64,000 bases of DNA from Microbacterium esteraromaticum (GCF_900163815.1 NZ_FUKO01000033.1:1-64000); one strand, 5' to 3'; shown: positions 48,394 to 56,739, numbered from the stretch's first letter. Notes: a model not told the origin generated them from the letters alone. Program-made: numbers and translations.

Positions 48394-48412
48394 CCGTCCA
48401 CCCCTGCGAACA
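48394..48412 (-). repeat. 19-base repeat copy A
   Basis: TGTTCGCAGGGGTGGACGG on the minus strand, directly before the start of the 325-aa protein. It is identical to 52219-52237 on the plus strand before the secretion genes. See findings. Confidence 0.7.
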
Positions 48413-48453
48413 CCTCACCCTGGCGGGCTCCTGATCACCGCATCGACGACGAC

Positions 48454-50289
48454 TCAGTCCGTCCCGGTCGCGGCGGTGATCGACTCGAACATCCCCGGCT
48501 TGACGATCTGCCCCCTGCCGATGATCAAGGAGCGGTCCTGGTCGGCGCCGACCACGAGCCCTCGCAGCGTCTCATCACCGGTGGTGGTCATCTTGGTCCC
48601 CGTGGCCCACTCGAGGAAGTGCTTGATGGCCGTCCAGGTGTTCGACGGGCCATGTCCGCCGTACCCGTGGGTGAATCCTCCCGGGTGCGGGGCGCCGAAC
48701 GGCATGATGTGCATCTTGCCGTCGACGCTGAGCAGGATCGGGCCCTCCTGCGTGTTCGGTTCGACGATGATCTCGTCGAACGCCTTGAGGTGTTCGAGGT
48801 CGCGGCCGGCGAGACGAGCGATCGGGACGACGACCGTACCGCGGGTGAATCGCTTGTCCTCGTAGCCGATGATCTCCTGGACGAGGACGTGGTTGTCGTC
48901 ACCGTCGACGAGGATCGACGGCCGCTTCCCTCCCCGTTCGGAGGAGTACAGGTCGTGCTGCTTCGATTCGAGCAGACGGTAGTCCGGAGATGTGCGGCTG
49001 CGCGCCTCCTCGAGCGAGTCGAGGTAGGTGTTCCACGATGCTGCATATGCCCTCCGCTCGAAGGTGCGCAACTCATAGAACTTCGGCCACTCCGCATCGT
49101 CGCCGAAGGTCGCTGCACTCAGCTCTTGGATCGACCTGTGGACGACGGCGCCGACGCCGCATTCGAGGGCGTAGACGAGCGAAGGTGTCGGCGTTGCACC
49201 GAACGGGCCGTAGACCTCGTAGATGAGGTTACCGAGGGTGTCGGCAGCGTTCTGCCGGACGGTACGGGAAACGTTGAGGTCGCCGTCGATCAGGGCATCC
49301 TCCAGCACCGGGCGCAGGAGCGACATGTCAGGGTACTCGACACCCACGATCGGCGCGACGTGATCGCGGGCATCCTCCTGCCGGACGAGGTACGACTGGT
49401 ACGCGGCTCCGGAGGTCTCCCACTTGATCTCCTTGTTGAGACGCGAGATGGCCAGACGGAGTGCATCGGATCGCGCGCTCCAAGCGCGCCCGTTAGCTGC
49501 TTCGTCACGGGAGGCCAGCTGTGCGAGCAGGGAAGCGGCCATCGCCCGGTTGTAGTAGTTGTCGACGTCGAGGGTCACCGTGGTGCGCGTACGTCCGGCG
49601 CGCTGCCACGCATCGACAGCCTCAGCGGAGGCGATCTCCAGGATCGGGACGGGAGCGCCAAGCTTGGCATGAAGGGTACCCCAGGTGATGGGTTCCTGCT
49701 TGCCGTCCTCCTCATACCCGCGGCGGAAAGCCGACGGGGAATGCCAGGTGTCCCCACCGTGGTGGATGGGCTCCGTAACGACCACGACCTCGCTTGCCTG
49801 CATCTCCTCCAGCCGCACCCAGGCGACGTCGTACTCGTCGACGCCCAGCTGGTCTGCGGCGGCGTGAATGTAGGGAAGGAGATCTGTGCCGTGGATGCTG
49901 TAGAGGGGGCCGCGGTCACCGAGGCCGTTCACGTACGGGCTCTCGTTGACGATCGTGCTCCGCAGCAGGGTGATGAGGCCGACGAGCCCGGCATCGACCT
50001 TGACCAGCTGCACGAACGCCCGCTGCCCACCGTCTTTGACCTGGATCAGCGCATCATCCACACGTGTGAACGGGGCGGCCTGTGGAGGGTACCCGTAGAT
50101 GCTGCGGGATGTCTTCCTGCCCTGTCGGGTGGCGGCGACCTCCTCGACGTAGGTCGCCGGCCAGCCCCGCTCGGTGCCATCTGCGTCCTCGACCGGAGGG
50201 ATGAGAGCTCCGCTGTTTGCCATCTGTGAGACACGAGCGGGCGTGAGATCCAGCGCTTTCGCGACCTTCTTGCGGGAGAACAGACCCAT
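48454..50289 (-). CDS. Hypothetical protein with N-terminal helix-turn-helix
   Basis: 611 aa. Residues 1-50 (RKKVAKALDLTPARVSQMANSG...RGWPATYVEEV) look like a short winged or MerR-type HTH. The remainder has no motif I recognise; a His/Gly-rich GGFTHGYGGHGPSNTW lies near the C-terminus and a YYNRAMAASLLAQLASRDEAANGR helical part in the middle. ATG 50289 has a GGAAGG ribosome binding site. It is transcribed away from the 490-base repeat region and may bind there; that is inference. Confidence 0.6.
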   Translation of the reverse strand: MGLFSRKKVAKALDLTPARVSQMANSGALIPPVEDADGTERGWPATYVEEVAATRQGRKTSRSIYGYPPQAAPFTRVDDALIQVKDGGQRAFVQLVKVDAGLVGLITLLRSTIVNESPYVNGLGDRGPLYSIHGTDLLPYIHAAADQLGVDEYDVAWVRLEEMQASEVVVVTEPIHHGGDTWHSPSAFRRGYEEDGKQEPITWGTLHAKLGAPVPILEIASAEAVDAWQRAGRTRTTVTLDVDNYYNRAMAASLLAQLASRDEAANGRAWSARSDALRLAISRLNKEIKWETSGAAYQSYLVRQEDARDHVAPIVGVEYPDMSLLRPVLEDALIDGDLNVSRTVRQNAADTLGNLIYEVYGPFGATPTPSLVYALECGVGAVVHRSIQELSAATFGDDAEWPKFYELRTFERRAYAASWNTYLDSLEEARSRTSPDYRLLESKQHDLYSSERGGKRPSILVDGDDNHVLVQEIIGYEDKRFTRGTVVVPIARLAGRDLEHLKAFDEIIVEPNTQEGPILLSVDGKMHIMPFGAPHPGGFTHGYGGHGPSNTWTAIKHFLEWATGTKMTTTGDETLRGLVVGADQDRSLIIGRGQIVKPGMFESITAATGTD

Positions 50290-50779
50290 GAGACTTACCT
50301 TCCGTATCGATCAGGCTTTCGAATGCGTTGGTTTGGGAACTAACGAATTGGAAAGCATTGTCAATCGTGGATGGAAAGCGATTCGGCGACCAGGCTCGGC
50401 CAGAGAGTTCGCCTGGACGGCGTGATCCCTTGCGGCTGTAGGCATCAGGTTGGGTGCGATCAGACCCTGGTCAGAAGCCGTCTGTCCGGGTCCTGCCCTA
50501 GTCTCCGCTGGTCAGGAAGGGGGACGAACAGAGAGAGAAGAGAGTTAACGACTCGTCTAGAGAGCTACTACTTCATCCCGCACCGTTCTCGCTGCGGATT
50601 CCCTCTATGTGTTGCCGGGGTGTTCTGTATGTGTCTCCTCCGCCGATGTCTGACCGTCTGACCAGGGCCGTCGATCCCAGTCGGGAGTAATACGAAACCC
50701 GGTCTGGGCCTCTCTGGTCGGCTCTGACCGGACAGTGGCATCCGGCCACCGGCCATCCACAGCCGGGCGCTCCGCCTCC
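50290..50779. other. Non-coding region with repeated CTGGTCAG/CTGACCAG words (candidate oriT or control region)
   Basis: The longest gene-free stretch of the element, between divergent gene blocks. CTGGTCAG occurs at 50467-50474 and 50508-50515, its reverse complement CTGACCAG at 50658-50665, and shorter forms at 50650-50656 (CTGACCG), 50714-50720 (CTGGTCG) and 50724-50730 (CTGACCG). The last two form a small palindrome. AT-richer patches (near 50330-50360 and 50540-50580) lie between. Repeats plus AT-rich patches fit an oriT, origin or operator cluster; no function is proven. Confidence 0.4.
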
Positions 50780-51103
50780 ATGGGGAACAGGGATCGTCAC
50801 GGCAACCACCACGATCTGCGAGGACGATTCGAGGAACGCTCGCGCACCGACGCGGAGGAGAGCCTCCGAGCGGAGTCCGTGGACGCTGAGCGGATCGGGA
50901 GGTTCCTCGCCCGGGATCACCGCACCATGCCGCGGCCCAGGACCACACCACTCGAGATCGGCGAACTATCCCAGCCCGGGATCACAGTCCTGCAACCAGA
51001 TCCGAAGCCAGCGCGGCGAGGACTCCGCTCCGCCCGACGTGTCGCTCGCGTCGCATGTCGCAGCCTGCGAGGGCTGCGGCGTCTGCTGAGGCGCCTCGGA
51101 TGA
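50780..51103 (+). CDS. Small tagged basic protein
   Basis: 107 aa. It opens MGNRDRHGNHHDLRGRFEER, the divergent form of the element tag, then a short linker with PGITVLQPDPKP and a C-terminal stretch of Arg/Leu (RRGLRSARRVARVACRSLRGLRRLL...), strongly basic and amphipathic. It may bind DNA or membranes. No ribosome binding site or -10 box fits the ATG well, so the start is less certain. Confidence 0.5.
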   Translation: MGNRDRHGNHHDLRGRFEERSRTDAEESLRAESVDAERIGRFLARDHRTMPRPRTTPLEIGELSQPGITVLQPDPKPARRGLRSARRVARVACRSLRGLRRLLRRLG

Positions 51104-51145
51104 CCTGAAGGCCACTTTCCAGCCACTGCCGGGCGTGCGCCGTTC

Positions 51146-52156
51146 ATGAGCATCGACGCACACGGCAACATCCACAACACTGCAGGACGGTTCGACGGGC
51201 ACATCCGCACCGAGCCCGAGGGGGCGCTCGCCCTCACCATCGAAGAGATCGACCAGGCCGCCGAGGAGCGCGCCGAGCGTGCAGCACATCGGGAGCGCTG
51301 GGAACACGTGGTCGACGTCCTCGGGAAGACCTCCGGAGCAATCACCCGCGAATGGCGGATCGACCCGACGAACGCCGAGGACATCGCACAGGACACGATC
51401 AAGAAGATGCTGGAGTCCCAGCGCGACATCGACGACCAGCTCGCGCAGAAGGACTCGTACTTCAAGCAGGCCGCACGGAACCGGGCGACGAAGTTCAGCG
51501 CCGCCTACCAGAACGGCCGCCGCAGCGAGGACATCGCAGCGGCCCGCCAGCTCGCCGCTGCCGAAGCCGAGTTCGAAGCCGCCAACGGCCGGCGGATGAC
51601 CAAGAACGAGCGCGACGAAGAGGCTCACCGCATCCTGATGTCTTTCAAGCCGGGGCAGCGCCCGAAGGACGACTTCCATCGCTCGCGGTCGACCCTCAGC
51701 CTCGACGCTCCCGTGAACGCGGACGGCTCGACGACCCTGGGTGACCTCATCGAGGCACCAGACGGGGAGCCTCGTCACGATGCCGTCGACGACTTCGCTG
51801 CCCGCATCGGTCACGAGATCGATAACGGGATGACCACGAAGGCGAACGCTCGCCGGCAGTCCTGGCGGCTCGTCTCGATCCGCGACGGAGCACCGCAGGT
51901 CCAGGAAGGCGTCCTCACCACCGGGCAGGCACGCAAGTTCAAGCAGACCGTCGCGAACGCTCCCGGCGGTGTCCTCGGGCTCCTCGACCGCTGGGAGTCC
52001 GGAGAGGCCACCACCGACGAGGAGCGCGCTCTCTTCGCCCCGTTCGGGGACGACATCGACATGCGCGGCTACGAGAAGGTCGCCTCCACCCTCCGACGCC
52101 ACCCTGCCCTCGCCGACCGCCTGCACGCCGAAGCCGTCGCCGTCGCCGCGAGCTGA
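51146..52156 (+). CDS. Tagged sigma-region-2-like protein
   Basis: 336 aa. The tag (HGNIHNTAGRFDGHIRTE) occupies residues 6-23. Then NAEDIAQDTIKKMLE (76-90) and YFKQAARNRATKFSAAYQNGRR (105-126) resemble sigma-70 region 2 (DAEDLxQExFLxxW and the xxxAxNxxxDxxR helix), and LSLDAPVNADGSTTLGDLI (184-202) resembles the linker of ECF-type sigma factors. No region-4 HTH is clear. It might direct RNA polymerase to the element's own promoters. Its stop lies in a 40-base tandem duplication. Confidence 0.5.
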   Translation: MSIDAHGNIHNTAGRFDGHIRTEPEGALALTIEEIDQAAEERAERAAHRERWEHVVDVLGKTSGAITREWRIDPTNAEDIAQDTIKKMLESQRDIDDQLAQKDSYFKQAARNRATKFSAAYQNGRRSEDIAAARQLAAAEAEFEAANGRRMTKNERDEEAHRILMSFKPGQRPKDDFHRSRSTLSLDAPVNADGSTTLGDLIEAPDGEPRHDAVDDFAARIGHEIDNGMTTKANARRQSWRLVSIRDGAPQVQEGVLTTGQARKFKQTVANAPGGVLGLLDRWESGEATTDEERALFAPFGDDIDMRGYEKVASTLRRHPALADRLHAEAVAVAAS

Positions 52157-52196
52157 CCGTCTGCACGCCGAAGCCGTCGCCGTCGCCGCGAGCTGA
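52115..52196 (+). repeat. 40-base tandem duplication at the end of the sigma-like gene
   Basis: The 40 bases from 52115 (GACCGCCTGCACGCCGAAGC...) recur from 52155 with one change (C52120 to T52160). The first copy encodes the C-terminus DRLHAEAVAVAAS and the stop; the second repeats the same end just after it. Probably a recent slippage duplication. Confidence 0.9.
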
Positions 52197-52218
52197 AATC
52201 GCATCGACCCCACATCCC

Positions 52219-52237
52219 TGTTCGCAGGGGTGGACGG
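52219..52237 (+). repeat. 19-base repeat copy B
   Basis: TGTTCGCAGGGGTGGACGG, 46 bases upstream of the first secretion-type gene and identical to 48394-48412 on the other strand. A GATAGAGAG segment follows. Candidate operator or promoter element. Confidence 0.7.
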
Positions 52238-52264
52238 ATAGAGAGCTCGAACTAGGAGGACCTC

Positions 52265-52555
52265 ATGAACTTGCTGTCCGGATGGGCGACGCTGTGGGGG
52301 CAGGTGCCAGCAGGCTGGCGGATCCTGCTCGCCGCCGGTGGCGTCCTGATCATCATCGTCTCCATCGCTGTCTGGCTGTACAAGAAGCGCAAGGGCAACG
52401 GGGCTCCCGGCGGGTTCCCCACTGTCCTCGTCGTCCTCGGCGGGCTGATGGCCGGCCCAGAGCTGATCGTCCCGGTGATCCTGCTGGTCGCCACGGCGCT
52501 TCTCACCGTGCTGTCTGCGATCGTCACCTGGGCTGCCGGCTTCCTCGGCGGATAG
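52265..52555 (+). CDS. Small two-helix membrane protein (VirB2-like candidate)
   Basis: 96 aa with two or three hydrophobic helices (WRILLAAGGVLIIIVSIAVWLY, VLVVLGGLMAGPELIVPVILLV...) and a short KKRKGNG loop. Size, topology and position directly before a PrgI-like and a VirB6-like gene fit a pilin or small channel subunit of a Gram-positive type IV secretion system. A perfect AGGAGG ribosome binding site precedes the ATG. Sequence alone does not prove the family. Confidence 0.5.
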   Translation: MNLLSGWATLWGQVPAGWRILLAAGGVLIIIVSIAVWLYKKRKGNGAPGGFPTVLVVLGGLMAGPELIVPVILLVATALLTVLSAIVTWAAGFLGG

Positions 52556-52567
52556 CGGGGGCCGCCG

Positions 52568-52996
52568 ATGTCTGTGCCGTACGTCTACGACCTCACTCAC
52601 CTCACCGGACGACGCAAGAACGACGAGCGCCGCTGGGTGGTCATGACGTTCGAAGTGCGCAGGCGGACCGCTGTCGTCATCGGCATGTCGCTGGTCCTCT
52701 CGGCGTTCCCCACCCTCCTGCTCCTGCCGTTCCTCGGCCCGTTCGCGCTGATCACACCGGTCATCGCCGTAACCGTCGGCCTCGCGCTCTGGGAGGGGCG
52801 ACAGCGCCGGGGCATGAAGCTGCGGAACTGGCAGGCGATCCTCGATAAGCGCAACGCCAGCAACGGCACCCTCTTCGCCGCAGGCGAGGTCATGGGTGAT
52901 CCGGTGCTCGTCATGCATCAACCGACGGTCATCCCGCTCGAGGCGCCGATCGACATCAACGCCCCCGACGCCGCTCGACCCCGATACCGCACGTGA
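52568..52996 (+). CDS. PrgI/VirB3-like membrane protein
   Basis: 142 aa. A cytoplasmic N-terminus, two closely spaced helices (TAVVIGMSLVLSAFPTLLLLP and FALITPVIAVTVGLALWEG) and a soluble C-terminus with LRNWQAILDKRNASNG. This is the size and topology of PrgI/VirB3 subunits that couple the secretion channel to VirB4 ATPases. It starts 12 bases after the VirB2-like gene, with the next gene 14 bases downstream. Confidence 0.5.
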   Translation: MSVPYVYDLTHLTGRRKNDERRWVVMTFEVRRRTAVVIGMSLVLSAFPTLLLLPFLGPFALITPVIAVTVGLALWEGRQRRGMKLRNWQAILDKRNASNGTLFAAGEVMGDPVLVMHQPTVIPLEAPIDINAPDAARPRYRT

Positions 52997-53010
52997 CCTG
53001 GAGGACCCGC

Positions 53011-55986
53011 ATGACCGCGCCGAAGACGTCCCGCACAGGGCTCCGCCGCGCCTTCGGCGCCATGATCCTCGCCATCGCGGCTGTGCTGCCGTTGACCGGA
53101 AGCGCCCTCCCGGCATCCACAGCGACTGCCTCCGTTGCGTCGAGCCCCGAGTCGACGCGCATCGTCCCGGCCGCACCTGAACTCAATGACCCCGATGTCG
53201 AAGAGTGGAAGAGGGAGTACGGCCTCGAGAACTCCTGGGCGTATCCATTCGCCACGTTCGACGACAACGCGTATCGGATCTTCCCTCGGTGGAGCGACGG
53301 CGCAAGCGGCTTCTACACGAAGTTCGACGGCTTCTCCATCCCGAACGCCGTCGACTCCGCATCACGGAATCTCGTCGAATCCCCGTACCTCAGCACCGGG
53401 CACTCGATCTGGGGCTTCACGGGAATGCTGACCAGGAACGCCGTGAGCTTCGACGCGATCTCCTCGTTCGGCGGGTACATGGACATCGCCGGCGGCACGT
53501 TCGTCAACACCCTGTTCCGCATGGACGGCAACCCCACCTCGAACCCGGCCGTCCTGATCATCATCGTGTTGGTGCTCGTCCTCATCGTCGTGACGATTGT
53601 CCGCTCCATCGGCAGGGGAGCGGGCTTGATCTTCCGACGCGTGGGGTCGATCTTCATCATCCTCGGCATCCTGTTCGGAATGACGCTCAACGCTGCAGGC
53701 ACGGTCGTCGACCAGAAGACGGGCTCCTACCGACCATCGCCGCTCACCCCGGGCTGGGTTGTGAAGACGATGAACGACACCATCTCGTACCTGTCCGACT
53801 CCGTCGCGACTGCCCTCGTCACCGGCATCGAAGGTATCGGCGGGCAACTGCAGCCAAACGATCGTGACACCCAGGGGCTGTTCGACTGCCGCGGCATCAA
53901 CGACTCTCTCTGGTCTCGCCTCGAGACGATGGCAACATGGAACGCCAGGCTGGACGGAGCTCAAGCGAAGACCATCGCCCGGGTCATGGACGCCATGTGG
54001 GCCACCACCGGCCTGGAGACCTGGAAGCGATCGCAGCTCGGGCACAACAACCCCTACGCCGACGCGACCTACTGCCACCTTCTCGACATCCGCTCGACGA
54101 AAGCGACGCCTTGGGGAGCCTTCTACGCTCTTCGCACGCAGGTCACGATGAAAACTGGTGGCTCCAGCTATCTGACCTACGCTGGAAACTTCGCCGAACG
54201 ATCCAGCGACGTCTCAATCGCCGCACCGTTCAACCCTTCATCGGACAACGACACCGCTGCCTCGATGGTTGCCTGGGCAGCATGTAAGGCCACGGCCGTT
54301 AACGGTTCCGACGTGACATGGGCGCTCCGGGACGGATGGGAGGGCTACGAGCACGACAACATGAAGCTCACCGCTGAGAACGCACAGGAGAAGTGCAACA
54401 ACTGGTGGACCTGGCAGAAGGGTGGCAGCAGCGGCAACCTGGAAGACATCTTCGACGTCTCCGGGGACAGCGGCTGGATCAGCGATGCGGCATCCAAGAC
54501 ACAGAACCCGGCGGCCGTCTCCGACTACCTCCGCGCGTTGACCGGCGTCGGGGCGGCAGGCAACGTCGGCGGAGCCCAAGCGTACGTCGCCGGATCGATC
54601 TTCGGTCTCGCCTCGTTCGGGTACGTCGACCTGATCTCGTTCCTCGCGAACCTGGCTCTCGCCGGATTCATTTTCCTCCTCTGGTTCGTGCTGATCTCGG
54701 CGCTGATGTCCGAGTCCCCGTTCAAAGAGCGGATCGGTAAGGCTCTGAACCAGGTTCTCGGCCTTGCGATCTTCGCGTCGATGATCACGGTCATCATCGG
54801 GCTCGTCGTCACCGTGACTCGCCTGCTGATCCTCATCGGCGACACGATGTTCGGCCGCGGCTCGTTCTTCCAGATGATCTGGACCGGAATCGCGCCGGTG
54901 ATCGCCCTGGTCGGCGTGCACTTCTTCTTCAAGAAGGTGCTGAAACTCCCCTCGCCGGTCTCCGTCGGCGGTGCGACCGCATGGGGCAAGGCGGGCGCAA
55001 GCGGCGCGATCGGGGCTGGCGCGATGGCGGGAATCGGCTCCGGCCTCGGCTCGTTCGCCGGCGTGCGATCGGCGATGAACAGCTTCCGGCGCGGAGCCAA
55101 CATGGTCCGAAACGCCACGGGACGCGGACGAGGCGGCACAGGTGGGACCGGACGCCGCAGCGCCATGGACGCACGTTCCGCCGGCATGACCGACAAGCAG
55201 AAGTTGGCAGCTGACAAGGCCAAGGCAACACAGCAGCAGCGTGAGCGCGTGAAGGCGAGCCAGGAGGAGCTCCGCGCTGCGAGGGACTGGAAGCGTGAGG
55301 CTACGGGCGCGACTGCCGCCGGTGACACCGCTGCCTACCGTGAGCGGCTCGCCCGAAAGGACTCTCGGAAGGGGCTCCGCGAGCTGCGCACCGACTTCCG
55401 CCAGCAGATCAAGCAGGCCCGTAAGAACGGCGACGAGGAGCTCGCCGGGAAGCTGCGCGAGAAGCAGCTGAATACCGAGGGGCTCTACGCGTACCGCGAG
55501 CAGATGCGACGCCAGAACGTTTCCAGTGGCGCCCGAGCCTTCGCTGCGGTTCGCGACCTTCCCGCGGCCGCCGCGAACCGTGCAGCGCTCGGAGTCCGCT
55601 CGGCTGCTGCGACCGCGTGGAACACGCCGGTCGCAGGGATCTCCGGCGCCGTCGCCGCAGGCGCGATCCGTTCCGAGGCCAAGGTCTTCGCGCAGTCCCG
55701 CGGCGTTCAGGCAGCAGCCCGTGGCGCGCAGTTCGTCGCACGCGGCTCTCGCTCAGCACACCAGCTGCTCACGCAGCGGACACAGAACAACCGCCTGGTC
55801 GCCGAGTACCGCGCCGCACAGGCGGGGGCGGCAGAGCAGGCAGCCGCGGCACGCACGGCTGCAGCAGAGGAAGCTCAGCGTGCAAGGCAGGAAGCCGCCA
55901 TGGCTGCTCAGCAGGAGCGCATGGGCGCGGCGTTCGCGTCCGGCATGCGCGGCGCGTCTGGGTACTCGAACCGGATGAAGAAGTAG
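53011..55986 (+). CDS. VirB6/TrbL-like polytopic membrane protein
   Basis: 991 aa. An N-terminal signal-like helix (FGAMILAIAAVLPLTG) and an extracytoplasmic region precede paired helices near 180-225. A large extracytoplasmic loop follows with CRGIND, CHLLDIRSTKA, CKATAVNGS and CNNWWTW, probably disulfide-linked. Further helices lie at about 538-566, 580-605 and 617-637, then a long basic/Ala-rich coiled tail (about 660-991) in the cytoplasm. This is the VirB6-like layout of conjugation channels. ATG 53011 has a GGAGGA ribosome binding site; a GTG at 52993 overlaps the previous stop. Confidence 0.65.
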   Translation: MTAPKTSRTGLRRAFGAMILAIAAVLPLTGSALPASTATASVASSPESTRIVPAAPELNDPDVEEWKREYGLENSWAYPFATFDDNAYRIFPRWSDGASGFYTKFDGFSIPNAVDSASRNLVESPYLSTGHSIWGFTGMLTRNAVSFDAISSFGGYMDIAGGTFVNTLFRMDGNPTSNPAVLIIIVLVLVLIVVTIVRSIGRGAGLIFRRVGSIFIILGILFGMTLNAAGTVVDQKTGSYRPSPLTPGWVVKTMNDTISYLSDSVATALVTGIEGIGGQLQPNDRDTQGLFDCRGINDSLWSRLETMATWNARLDGAQAKTIARVMDAMWATTGLETWKRSQLGHNNPYADATYCHLLDIRSTKATPWGAFYALRTQVTMKTGGSSYLTYAGNFAERSSDVSIAAPFNPSSDNDTAASMVAWAACKATAVNGSDVTWALRDGWEGYEHDNMKLTAENAQEKCNNWWTWQKGGSSGNLEDIFDVSGDSGWISDAASKTQNPAAVSDYLRALTGVGAAGNVGGAQAYVAGSIFGLASFGYVDLISFLANLALAGFIFLLWFVLISALMSESPFKERIGKALNQVLGLAIFASMITVIIGLVVTVTRLLILIGDTMFGRGSFFQMIWTGIAPVIALVGVHFFFKKVLKLPSPVSVGGATAWGKAGASGAIGAGAMAGIGSGLGSFAGVRSAMNSFRRGANMVRNATGRGRGGTGGTGRRSAMDARSAGMTDKQKLAADKAKATQQQRERVKASQEELRAARDWKREATGATAAGDTAAYRERLARKDSRKGLRELRTDFRQQIKQARKNGDEELAGKLREKQLNTEGLYAYREQMRRQNVSSGARAFAAVRDLPAAAANRAALGVRSAAATAWNTPVAGISGAVAAGAIRSEAKVFAQSRGVQAAARGAQFVARGSRSAHQLLTQRTQNNRLVAEYRAAQAGAAEQAAAARTAAAEEAQRARQEAAMAAQQERMGAAFASGMRGASGYSNRMKK

Positions 55987-55996
55987 GAGGGCTAGC

Positions 55997-56695
55997 ATGA
56001 GCACTGCAATCGAGGCCAGCCGTCACCCGGCGGGTGCGCCACAGGGTCGCGGCGGCGAGTTCTCTCCCCGCCGACTGACGGATCCGGAGGGGAATTTGGT
56101 CGAGGAGACGACTGGGAGCTTTCTATACCCGCCGGACAGCTTTGCCTCCTACGAGGAATACATCGAGTTCTGGGAATCGGCGCCCATCTCCGACCGAGTG
56201 CTCTCGAACGCGTCGCATGCGTATCGGTCGTGGCTTCAGAGCGCCGAGGATGCCTACGTGCGCGCGAACTGGCACCGCTTCGACGAGGACAACCAGAAGA
56301 CGGAGAAGATGCTCCAGCGCAAACTGGGGGCCAACGCTCAGGAGCTCAATGTCGTGTCACGCCAGAAATTGATCGACGAGTTTCGGCAGAAGTACCCTGC
56401 TGAGGTCTCGCCGCGGCACATGCGTCAGGTGCTTCGTGCTCACTCCATTGCCAGCTACGGTGGTTCGATCGAGGATCCCGCTGGCCAGCAGCGCGTCTTG
56501 CAGTACACGGTGCAGATGGACGGCCGCACGATGTCCCTCGACGACATCGTCGAACGCTACAACCCGATCGAGTGGGCCGACCGTGCGCTCACTGAGGCGG
56601 ATCTGCCCGTGGTTGACAGCCTTCGGTACCTCGCGCAGGCCAACGATCAGCGGGACGGCTACGAAACAGGAGAGCCCCTCGTTTCGCCGTACTGA
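55997..56695 (+). CDS. Hypothetical protein with a diverged tag
   Basis: 232 aa. The N-terminus (RHPAGAPQGRGGEFSPRRLTDPEGNL) keeps a GR-x-x-x-F-x-x-x-x-x-x-D/E pattern like the tag of the other element proteins but is clearly diverged. The rest is acidic, helical and Tyr/Trp-rich, without a known motif. A GTAGGAGG ribosome binding site lies just after the VirB6-like stop, so it ends that operon. Confidence 0.55.
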   Translation: MSTAIEASRHPAGAPQGRGGEFSPRRLTDPEGNLVEETTGSFLYPPDSFASYEEYIEFWESAPISDRVLSNASHAYRSWLQSAEDAYVRANWHRFDEDNQKTEKMLQRKLGANAQELNVVSRQKLIDEFRQKYPAEVSPRHMRQVLRAHSIASYGGSIEDPAGQQRVLQYTVQMDGRTMSLDDIVERYNPIEWADRALTEADLPVVDSLRYLAQANDQRDGYETGEPLVSPY

Positions 56696-56699
56696 GGCC

Positions 56700-56724
56700 G
56701 GTCCGCAACGATTTGTTGCAGACC
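56700..56724 (+). terminator. Hairpin after the secretion operon
   Basis: GGTCCGCAAC (56700-56709) pairs with GTTGCAGACC (56715-56724) around GATTT, with one mismatch. It follows the 232-aa gene and its 3' arm overlaps the next element box. Confidence 0.55.
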
Positions 56725-56739
56725 GGGTATAGGGTCTCA
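56721..56739 (+). promoter_or_regulatory. Element box variant (GACCGGGTATAGGG) before the lipoprotein gene
   Basis: GACCGGGTATAGGGTCTCA repeats the element box with TATAGG as hexamer. Transcription would start near 56739, leaving a leader of about 50 bases that contains a perfect hairpin (AAGACGCC 56746-56753 with GGCGTCTT 56762-56769) just before the GAGGAGG ribosome binding site, so translation of this gene may be controlled. Confidence 0.45.

Noticed and set aside
47959..50229. A 756-codon plus-strand frame across the 611-aa HTH gene
   Set aside because: The minus-strand frame has a ribosome binding site, an HTH and normal composition; the plus-strand product is low-complexity.
50966..53176. 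A 736-codon minus-strand frame over the sigma-like and secretion genes
   Set aside because: Antisense to four genes with good ribosome binding sites and membrane helices.
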